From NCBI GenBank assembly GCA_900552795.1, contig USBB01000007.1:1-64000 (forward strand): DNA of 64,000 nt, given 5' to 3'. This document shows, one piece after another, positions 49,041 to 54,710 of the stretch. A program made the position numbers and the translations under genes. The notes beneath the pieces are model-generated. The model saw nothing but the letters and a program-made list of their open reading frames with translations, was not told where the DNA came from and made no database searches. Origin of the DNA: an uncultured Eubacterium sp. Lineage in GTDB: Bacteria > Bacillota > Clostridia > Lachnospirales > Lachnospiraceae. The number at the start of each line of letters is the position of its first letter. Within the stretch, counting starts at the first letter, position 1.

Positions 49041-49122
49041 GAACTATCATAGCATACCTTTTATATGCCTTAGACTCCAAGCTTTGCGTCCTTACATTTC
49101 TATAAGTTTGCCCCTCACATAA
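49033..49122 (-). promoter_or_regulatory. GEMM-I (cyclic-di-GMP class I) riboswitch, copy 1
   Basis: Read on the minus strand the segment has the GEMM-I order: GGGGCAAAC, a CTTATA-GAAA-TGTAAG stem with the GAAA tetraloop (P2), GGACGCAAAGC (tetraloop receptor region), GAGTCTAAGG, a GCATA/TATGC stem (P3) and CTATGATAG. TGTGA (49,119-49,115) can pair with TCGCA (49,038-49,034), which is also in the terminator 5' arm, so ligand binding and termination look mutually exclusive: an ON switch is the simplest reading. The ligand could be c-di-GMP or the related 3',3'-cGAMP. Confidence 0.85.
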
Positions 49123-49180
49123 ATAGACTTTTTATTTTCCACCTGTCAATCTATTTACCATTTAATTTCCTCTCTGATAA

Positions 49181-49209
49181 AAGATATCACTCTATATAAA
49201 TTTCGTCAA
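49181..49209 (-). promoter_or_regulatory. Promoter of the bacteriocin operon, copy 1
   Basis: On the minus strand TTGACG (49,209-49,204) and TATCTT (49,186-49,181) are 17 bases apart, about 60 bases before the riboswitch. The equivalent promoter in copy 2 is TTGACA/TATTCT with the same spacing. Confidence 0.75.
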
Positions 49210-49315
49210 CTGCTTTTTTGCATAAAAATACTAAAACCGTTAAAAAATACAAAAAATATATAAAATTTTCTATAATATTGCATAAACACTAAATATATCA
49301 GTTAAAAGTTGTATT

Positions 49316-49438
49316 TTATTCTTTTGTCACTACAAAAATAACACTAAAAATGCTTCTTGTATAATATACAAACACCCCGGTCAATATAGCACCTATAATA
49401 CTTCCAACAACCACTCCTATTGCCTCTGTGTACTTCAT
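49316..49438 (-). CDS. 40-residue single-span peptide
   Basis: ATG at 49,438 gives MKYTEAIGVVVGSIIGAILT then GVFVYYTRSIFSVIFVVTKE. It has a Gly-rich membrane helix with GxxxG spacing and no GG leader. The longer in-frame TTG start lacks a ribosome site. It is one of a run of tiny membrane genes between the two peptide copies. Coding status is plausible but not certain. Confidence 0.45.
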   Translation of the reverse strand: MKYTEAIGVVVGSIIGAILTGVFVYYTRSIFSVIFVVTKE

Positions 49439-49508
49439 AAAATTTCTCACTTTCACTGAATAAAAAATGAACAGTATTATAAATCTATCTTTTACACAGT
49501 ACAATAAT

Positions 49509-49688
49509 TCATTCTCTTTTTTTATGTAAGAAGAAGATATTTACCACATCTATAATCGCTAATACAACCACTAAACTTTGAACTATTACAAACATATTCC
49601 CAGCAACACCATTGATTGCCATGCAGAATAACACTACTCCTATAATAATTAGAAGAGCACCTGCAATAATTGTAACTTTTTTATTCAT
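49509..49688 (-). CDS. 59-residue two-span membrane peptide
   Basis: ATG at 49,688 with AGGAAG upstream opens MNKKVTIIAGALLIIIGVVL and continues through FCMAINGVAGNMFVIVQSLV to a basic end (FFLHKKRE). Two hydrophobic helices separated by a short NG turn suggest a small integral membrane protein, an immunity-protein-like size. It is on the same strand as the bacteriocin genes. Confidence 0.5.
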   Translation of the reverse strand: MNKKVTIIAGALLIIIGVVLFCMAINGVAGNMFVIVQSLVVVLAIIDVVNIFFLHKKRE

Positions 49689-49728
49689 ATTCTTCCTAAT
49701 CCTTATAGATTATTATTCAGGCATACGT

Positions 49729-49842
49729 TTAAAATTTTAGCAATAAATATGCTCCTAAAATCAATCCTAATGCAAAACCTGTTTTAACCAATGTTGGCAA
49801 CAATTCCTTTAATGTATGTCCACAAATCATAAAATCTTTCAT
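49729..49842 (-). CDS. 37-residue membrane peptide
   Basis: ATG at 49,842 with AGGAG upstream encodes MKDFMICGHTLKELLPTLVK followed by TGFALGLILGAYLLLKF. It has one amphipathic and one hydrophobic stretch with GxxxG. It could be an immunity peptide or a leaderless bacteriocin. The good ribosome site supports expression. Confidence 0.45.
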   Translation of the reverse strand: MKDFMICGHTLKELLPTLVKTGFALGLILGAYLLLKF

Positions 49843-49998
49843 TTTTTCACTCCTATTAGATTCTAATACAATATTGTTAACTGCTCTTCATCATGCGGTG
49901 ACTTTATCGCCAATCCACTTTCTTTCATTTTTACCGTAAATTACTAATTTTCTTTTTAAAAAACATAATATCCACAATTCTATTTTTAAACCAACAAC

Positions 49999-50160
49999 TT
50001 AATCACCGGTTTCACTTTTAAAAAACTGTGAATACATCGTTATTGCTAATAAAAGCATGGCAATATCTCTAATAGCGTCCATATATAATGAACTTATAAA
50101 ACATATTACTAAATCAATTACAATGCAAATAACACATAATAAGAATACTATTTTTTTCAT
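49999..50160 (-). CDS. 53-residue two-span membrane peptide
   Basis: ATG at 50,160 encodes MKKIVFLLCVICIVIDLVIC, a short loop, a second hydrophobic helix and a hydrophilic end (SQFFKSETGD). No strong ribosome site is visible; the start overlaps the remnant of a GG leader at 50,157-50,204. It belongs to the cluster of small membrane genes. Confidence 0.4.
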   Translation of the reverse strand: MKKIVFLLCVICIVIDLVICFISSLYMDAIRDIAMLLLAITMYSQFFKSETGD

Positions 50161-50204
50161 ATCATAAATCCATCGCCATTAATACTTTCAAGTTCATTTT
50201 GCTT
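50157..50204 (-). pseudogene. Decayed double-glycine leader
   Basis: One frame reads KQNELESINGDGFMI and stops. It aligns with TQNELKEIDGGGFF of peptide A. A stop codon lies directly upstream, so the start is lost and the precursor is truncated. It is a short match, so confidence is modest. Confidence 0.4.
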
Positions 50205-50229
50205 TTAACATCTTTCTTCACTCTACATA

Positions 50230-50904
50230 CTACAACAATGTACCAACAGTATTATTAACCACATGTATAATAATCACCATGGCAATGCTGTCTGTTTTTT
50301 TGTATATAACTCCAAGAAGCATTCCTAATAAAGAATAATAACTTAATTCTAAAAGCGAAAAACCACTATGCATCACTCCAAAAGAAACAGCCACTAATAT
50401 TACTGCCAAATACCCATTTAAAAAAGGAATTTTTGATATAAGCCAATTTTGATATATATATCTAAACAAAATTTCCTCGACCACCGGACCTATTACACAC
50501 ACCACAATAACGCTCAATAGCTGCAATAATATTCCGCTATCATTAATTGAATCTATTATCATCTCATTTTCTGTTAACATTTTACCATTTATGTAATATA
50601 AAACATTTGTAAAAATCAAATTAATTAATAAATATAATACAGAAAATGCAAATGTTTGAAAAAACCATGCTTTTTTACTATCCCTATCCGCTATATCTTT
50701 GTAAATAGTCTTCCCATATAGCTTTACCGCCACAATCCCCAAAACAGCATATATTAAACAACTGACGATATGTGTAAGCTCGTCTGTACTTATTTTCTTT
50801 CCCAGCGCAAATGTTATTGCAATCACTAATAGTCCGACAAATATGGGACCTAATGTATACATTACAATCAAAGTACTTACCATTTTTTTATTACGTGAAT
50901 TCAA
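50230..50904 (-). CDS. CPBP (CAAX/Abi) family intramembrane protease
   Basis: A 224-residue membrane protein with about seven spans and the three CPBP motifs: EEILFR (Glu143-Glu144, Arg148), FGVMHSG (His) and HVVNN (His/Asn) near the C-terminus. Members in bacteriocin loci give self-immunity or process peptides; here it lies between the two peptide copies on the same strand. All catalytic residues are present. Confidence 0.9.
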   Translation of the reverse strand: MNSRNKKMVSTLIVMYTLGPIFVGLLVIAITFALGKKISTDELTHIVSCLIYAVLGIVAVKLYGKTIYKDIADRDSKKAWFFQTFAFSVLYLLINLIFTNVLYYINGKMLTENEMIIDSINDSGILLQLLSVIVVCVIGPVVEEILFRYIYQNWLISKIPFLNGYLAVILVAVSFGVMHSGFSLLELSYYSLLGMLLGVIYKKTDSIAMVIIIHVVNNTVGTLL

Positions 50905-50944
50905 TTTAAATCTCCTGTCTTAAAATCTGTTTTATTATTTTGTA

Positions 50945-51127
50945 TTATTTATTTTCCTCTGATGAAAACAAATATACCACCCCTATACTCCCAAAACCAA
51001 TGCCGAATAATATATCTTTTATAGCAAAATTAATCTCATCATTATAAAACATCAGTACTGCATCACAAAACATTAAAAAACACAATATAATAAAAATGAT
51101 AAACAAAATCCTGTACTTTCTCTTCAT
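50945..51127 (-). CDS. 60-residue two-span membrane protein
   Basis: It begins MKRKYRILFIIFIILCFLMF, followed by an acidic loop (DAVLMFYNDE), a second Gly-rich span and the end SSEENK. It has the size and layout of the other small membrane proteins here. No family is recognised. It is 40 bases upstream of the CPBP gene and probably cotranscribed. Confidence 0.55.
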   Translation of the reverse strand: MKRKYRILFIIFIILCFLMFCDAVLMFYNDEINFAIKDILFGIGFGSIGVVYLFSSEENK

Positions 51128-51192
51128 TACAAATCACATCCCTTAAAAAATCAGAACAACAAATAATGTCCGAAATCAACATACAAACAATG

Positions 51193-51552
51193 CTATATAT
51201 TTCTAACAGCAGTCCTGCCTAACTCAAAGAAAACAGGACATATAATAATCAAATTATTAACAAATGTTACCGCAAAATAGTACAAATCCGCTTTTCTTTG
51301 TTTATCATCCGTCAGCAAATGTATTCCTGCAAATAATAATATAATCGATAAAATAATATGATATTTACTAAAGCTGATAAATTCGATGCCTTTTAATAAT
51401 ATTTGGAGAATAGCTGTAATAGACGATAGCACTATCGTTATTTTCATATAATCACATATTTTCTTATCACTATCCACACAAATTTTCACACTACATTCCT
51501 CTTTCTTATTTCTCATACAATATGCACTATTTTCGAATGCGCATGATTTCAC
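51193..51552 (-). CDS. Membrane protein with Cys-rich N-terminus
   Basis: A 119-residue protein with five Cys in the first 33 residues (MKSCAFENSAYC..., EECSVKICVDSDKKICDY), then three hydrophobic spans (about 37-55, 64-80, 91-110). The GTG start overlaps the stop of the 60-residue gene upstream (GTGA), so the two may be coupled; ATG at codon 13 is an alternative. It may be an immunity protein. No homologue comes to mind. Confidence 0.5.
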   Translation of the reverse strand: MKSCAFENSAYCMRNKKEECSVKICVDSDKKICDYMKITIVLSSITAILQILLKGIEFISFSKYHIILSIILLFAGIHLLTDDKQRKADLYYFAVTFVNNLIIICPVFFELGRTAVRNI

Positions 51553-51731
51553 TTTTTATGTAAAAATCCAAAATATATATTAATTGCAGCAAACACTAAT
51601 GTTATAATAAGCGTTTCTATACTTATATTTTTATATCTCAACATCATATATATTTGGTCAACCACGCATAAAATCAATATTACGGAAAAAATTTCATAAA
51701 CATATTTATTTACAAATTTTGATAAATTCAT
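51549..51731 (-). CDS. 60-residue two-span membrane protein, copy 2 (immunity-like)
   Basis: It is the diverged partner of 47,091-47,273, starting MNLSKFVNKYVYEIFSVILI and ending AAINIYFGFLHKK. Substitutions cluster at the second half of the first span (IYMMLRY against IYMIMTY). It follows the copy-2 peptide genes in the same order as in copy 1. Confidence 0.65.
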   Translation of the reverse strand: MNLSKFVNKYVYEIFSVILILCVVDQIYMMLRYKNISIETLIITLVFAAINIYFGFLHKK

Positions 51732-51761
51732 ATTTTATAACACCATCCCCTTATTTTGATA

Positions 51762-51796
51762 ACAAGCATCTGATACAAACTTATATCAGATACTTG
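51762..51796 (-). promoter_or_regulatory. Hairpin after the copy-2 membrane protein gene
   Basis: CAAGCATCTGATA and TATCAGATACTTG pair at 12 of 13 positions. There is no T-run, so it is more likely a processing or stability element than a full terminator. The copy-1 counterpart at about 47,304-47,337 pairs less well. Confidence 0.4.
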
Positions 51797-51816
51797 CTGA
51801 AAGATAAACTACCACG

Positions 51817-52164
51817 TCAATTAAATTTATTACTATTTTTAACAATTACATTAATAAAAAATACAATTATAATATAAAAAATATACTGTAGTATAAATAT
51901 GTAACTCCACTCAAAAATACATATTTCAAAAAAATTCATATAAATTACAGATACAATATTCCATAATAAAAACCATACCAATGTAAATATCTGTACACAA
52001 TTATCATAAATAAAATATCTATTTTTGTATTTTTTATTGCTAACTATAATTAACATAAATGATATAGCCAAGTTTGTTAACGCATAATAATGCTTTGTTA
52101 TAATGCTATTATACAAACATATTATACATAACAATGCTTTCAATATATTATTTATTTTCTTCAT
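51817..52164 (-). CDS. 115-residue membrane protein, copy 2 (probable bacteriocin immunity)
   Basis: It is identical in protein sequence to 47,358-47,705, with the same ATGA overlap with the peptide B stop. Keeping the immunity-like gene intact with both precursor copies argues that the copies are functional. Confidence 0.7.
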   Translation of the reverse strand: MKKINNILKALLCIICLYNSIITKHYYALTNLAISFMLIIVSNKKYKNRYFIYDNCVQIFTLVWFLLWNIVSVIYMNFFEICIFEWSYIFILQYIFYIIIVFFINVIVKNSNKFN

Positions 52165-52355
52165 TCTATTATAGCTCTTGTTAACCAATACGATGCTTCA
52201 TATACTCCTGATACAACAGCAACCGGTGGGCATACAACTGCTCCAATTACGCCTATTGCTGCTACACAATAAGTAAAATTTTCCCAATTCCAACCACCAT
52301 TGATTTCAAACAATTCTTCTATAGACAGAACGTTTAATAAATTCTCTTTTACCAT
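52161..52355 (-). CDS. Double-glycine leader peptide B, copy 2
   Basis: It is identical to 47,702-47,896: GG leader of 21 residues, 43-residue mature part with two Cys, and AGGAGG ribosome site. See copy 1 for the reading. The product would be the same peptide, so the duplication gives dosage rather than diversity. Confidence 0.82.
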   Translation of the reverse strand: MVKENLLNVLSIEELFEINGGWNWENFTYCVAAIGVIGAVVCPPVAVVSGVYEASYWLTRAIIE

Positions 52356-52367
52356 TTGTTCCTCCTG

Positions 52368-52586
52368 TTAAGAATTACACGCAGCATAGATTCCAACACC
52401 TACTGCTACAACACAAGCACCAATACAAACACCTGCGCCAACAGGTCCTAATCCCAAAGCACTACCCGCAACAGATAATCCTTTAACTATACCTGAGCCA
52501 ACAGTTGCGAAAAAACCGCCACCATCAATTTCTTTCAGCTCATTCTGCGTCATCTCACAAAATCCATCACTTAACGTCATTTCCAT
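52368..52586 (-). CDS. Double-glycine leader peptide A, copy 2
   Basis: It is identical to 47,909-48,127: GG leader of 23 residues and a Gly/Ala-rich 49-residue mature part with GxxxG motifs and three Cys. It has its own promoter and riboswitch about 0.5-0.65 kb upstream, through decayed copies of the two leading genes. Confidence 0.85.
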   Translation of the reverse strand: MEMTLSDGFCEMTQNELKEIDGGGFFATVGSGIVKGLSVAGSALGLGPVGAGVCIGACVVAVGVGIYAACNS

Positions 52587-52680
52587 TTGTTTTAATCTCC
52601 TTTTTCTATAAATTTCTTTACACTTATATGAAAAAGCTATATAATTTACCCGGGCGCTTTTTCTTAAGTGCTTACTTTGT

Positions 52681-52716
52681 GGGTTTTGGTACTTTCTTTA
52701 AATTTCACCAAAACCC
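52681..52716 (+). terminator. Inverted repeat upstream of peptide A, copy 2
   Basis: It has the same 10-bp stem (GGGTTTTGGT/ACCAAAACCC) as at 48,222, with the T-run on the plus strand. Confidence 0.5.
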
Positions 52717-52745
52717 TTTTTATATAAATCAGCATTGAATATATC

Positions 52746-52800
52746 AACACCGAATTATATCCCACCGTAATCGGCTGTAATTTATTTATACATAATTCTT
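52746..52800 (-). pseudogene. Remnant of the GyrI-like gene, copy 2
   Basis: The minus strand still encodes NKLQPITVGYN, matching the GyrI-like protein at 48.3-48.8 kb, then jumps into the sequence that lies after that gene in copy 1. The break fits a deletion between the short repeats TATATCCTA and TGTATCCTA that are seen in copy 1 (about 48,297 and 48,386). The upstream part of the gene is also lost. Confidence 0.7.
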
Positions 52801-52913
52801 CTTCATTTTTCTGCTCTTATCTTCTTACCCAAAACTAACATCTTATCACTTTTAAATCAATACCCATGTGCTATTCGGTAGCTAAATCGTGCTATTTGGT
52901 ATATTTTTATTTC
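52801..52913. other. Non-coding decay between remnants in copy 2
   Basis: AT-rich sequence that matches neither copy-1 gene clearly. I see no frame, hairpin or promoter worth naming. Confidence 0.5.
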
Positions 52914-53012
52914 TTATACAATAATATAAATACATAAAGCATAGTAACACTTATAATAATATTTTATGTCATATGCAGCAACGTCTATAACCCTACGCAA
53001 TTTATTTTTCAT
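52914..53012 (-). pseudogene. Truncated copy of the 57-residue riboswitch-proximal gene
   Basis: It begins MKNKLRRVIDVAAY like the intact gene at 48,990, then diverges to a different 18-residue end (starting DIKYYYKCYYALC) and stops at 32 residues. The GGGG ribosome site is kept. The membrane spans are lost, so it is probably non-functional. Confidence 0.75.
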
Positions 53013-53031
53013 TTTTACCCCTTTAAAATAC

Positions 53032-53061
53032 AAAAAGGCCGCAATGAAACTCATTGCGACC
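53032..53061 (-). terminator. Riboswitch expression-platform terminator, copy 2
   Basis: GGTCGCAATG-AGTTT-CATTGCGGCC with TTTTT, read on the minus strand: the same stem as copy 1. Confidence 0.9.
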
Positions 53062-53143
53062 GAACTATCATAACATATCTTTTATATGCCTTAGACTCCA
53101 AGTTTTGCGTCCTTATATTTCTATAAGTTTGCCCCTCACATAA
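53054..53143 (-). promoter_or_regulatory. GEMM-I riboswitch, copy 2
   Basis: It has the same order of elements as copy 1, with P2 fully paired (CTTATA-GAAA-TATAAG). One conserved position differs: GACGCAAAACTT instead of GACGCAAAGCTT, in the receptor segment. P3 is slightly changed (GCATAT/ATATGT). It may bind its ligand more weakly than copy 1. Confidence 0.8.
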
Positions 53144-53208
53144 ACAGACTGTCTTATTTATCTCCCACCTGTCAATCTATTTACCATTTATATTCCTCTC
53201 TTTTAAAA

Positions 53209-53237
53209 AGAATACGACATTATATTCACTTTGTCAA
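53209..53237 (-). promoter_or_regulatory. Promoter of the second peptide unit
   Basis: On the minus strand TTGACA (53,237-53,232) and TATTCT (53,214-53,209) are 17 bases apart, in the same position relative to the riboswitch as in copy 1. Confidence 0.75.
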
Positions 53238-53292
53238 CTCTTTTTCACTTTAAATCACTAAAATCGTCAAAGACTGTGCAATCACAAATATG

Positions 53293-53314
53293 CCAAGACC
53301 TTTTGACACTGCAA
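53293..53314 (-). repeat. Fragment of the dispersed repeat
   Basis: TTGCAGTGTCAAAAGGTCTT on the minus strand matches the first 20 or so bases of the 60-bp repeats at 28,366 and 41,835 except for one base. It marks the other edge of the bacteriocin locus. Confidence 0.65.
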
Positions 53315-53330
53315 TCCTGTTATACAAAAA

Positions 53331-53365
53331 ACGCAGCGGACAGACAAAACTCTGCCACACTGCGT
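53331..53365 (-). terminator. Intrinsic terminator of glyA
   Basis: ACGCAG and CTGCGT with further inner pairing (GGCAGAG/CTGTCC region); the minus strand ends in TTTTTTG. It lies 48 bases after the glyA stop. Confidence 0.8.
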
Positions 53366-53412
53366 AAGTATTAAAAATTATTTATCATTAATTATGTATC
53401 ACTCATTATGTA

Positions 53413-54654
53413 TTATTCATAAAGAGGATACTTATCTGTAAGTCCCTTAACCAATGCCATAGCCTCAGCCTGGTTCTTATCAACATCATCAACAAGAAGT
53501 GCAATTGCCTGTGCAACAACGTCCATATCTTCTGTGTTAAATCCTCTTGTTGTAACAGCCGCTGTACCAAGTCTGATACCGCTTGTCACAAATGGAGATG
53601 CCGGGTCGTTTGGAATTGTATTCTTGTTACATGTAATATTTGCAGCATCAAGAAGTTTTTCAACTTCCTTACCGGTAACTCCCTTGCTTAAAAGGTTAAC
53701 AAGCATAAGGTGGTTATCTGTACCGCCTGAAACTATATCAAAACCTCTGTTCATAAGTCCCTTGCAAAGTGCATCTGCATTCTTTACGATATTTTCTGCA
53801 TATACCTTAAAGCTTGGGTCGAGTGCTTCCTTAAAGCATACTGCCTTAGCAGCAATAACATGCATTAAAGGACCACCCTGAGTTCCAGGGAATACGCACT
53901 TATTAAACTTAAATTTGTCAGCATTTTCAGCAGAACTTAAAATCATACCGCCTCTTGGTCCGCGAAGAGTCTTATGTGTTGTTGTTGTAACAACATCTGC
54001 ATAAGGAATAGGACTTGGATGCTGTCCGCCTGCTACAAGACCTGCAATATGAGCCATATCTACCATAAGGTATGCTCCAACCTCATCACAGATTTCTCTG
54101 AATTTCTTAAAATCAATAGTTCTTGCATATGCGCTTGCACCTGCAATAATCATCTTTGGTTTACATTCCTTAGCTATTTTTAAAACTTCTTCATAATCGA
54201 TAAAGCCATCGGCTGTTACGCCATAAGGAACTATGTTGAAATATTTACCTGAAATATTAACAGGTGAACCATGTGACAGATGCCCTCCGCAATCAAGACT
54301 CATGCCCATAACAGTATCTCCTGGTTCTACCATCGCAAAGAAAGCTGCAAGGTTAGCCTGCGCTCCTGAATGTGGCTGAACGTTTGCATATTCACATCCA
54401 AAAAGCTTTTTAGCTCTCTCGATAGCAAGTGTCTCAACTACATCAACATACTCACATCCGCCATAATATCTTTTTCCCGGATATCCCTCTGCATATTTGT
54501 TTGTCAATGGACTGCCCATAGCAGCCATAACAGCTTTACTTACAAGGTTTTCTGAAGCAATAAGTTCAATATGGCTTCTCTGTCTTGCAAGCTCATCATC
54601 CATGGCCTTAGCCAATTCAGGATCAAATCCTGAAACTTCATCAAATGAATACAT
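53413..54654 (-). CDS. glyA: Serine hydroxymethyltransferase
   Basis: A 413-residue PLP enzyme exchanging serine and glycine with tetrahydrofolate. Landmarks are RQRSHIELIASENLVSKAVM, GYPGKRYYGGCEYVD, VDMAHIAGLVAGGQHPSP, the PLP lysine in VTTTTHKTLRGPRGG and GTQGGPLMHVIAAKAV. GGAGG precedes the ATG. It is a single gene with its own terminator and feeds one-carbon units to the purine steps encoded at 29.6-31.5 kb. Confidence 0.97.
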   Translation of the reverse strand: MYSFDEVSGFDPELAKAMDDELARQRSHIELIASENLVSKAVMAAMGSPLTNKYAEGYPGKRYYGGCEYVDVVETLAIERAKKLFGCEYANVQPHSGAQANLAAFFAMVEPGDTVMGMSLDCGGHLSHGSPVNISGKYFNIVPYGVTADGFIDYEEVLKIAKECKPKMIIAGASAYARTIDFKKFREICDEVGAYLMVDMAHIAGLVAGGQHPSPIPYADVVTTTTHKTLRGPRGGMILSSAENADKFKFNKCVFPGTQGGPLMHVIAAKAVCFKEALDPSFKVYAENIVKNADALCKGLMNRGFDIVSGGTDNHLMLVNLLSKGVTGKEVEKLLDAANITCNKNTIPNDPASPFVTSGIRLGTAAVTTRGFNTEDMDVVAQAIALLVDDVDKNQAEAMALVKGLTDKYPLYE

Positions 54655-54710
54655 TTTTAACCTCCGTTTTTATGCCTGATTTTATTTAAAGACTTACATC
54701 AAATATATTA

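Larger units (their letters stand above)
51799..52747. repeat. Near-identical duplicated block, copy 2
   Basis: It corresponds to 47,340-48,288 with offset 4,459 and no difference found by eye, including the non-coding parts. Both ends coincide with the start of sequence divergence. Confidence 0.9.
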
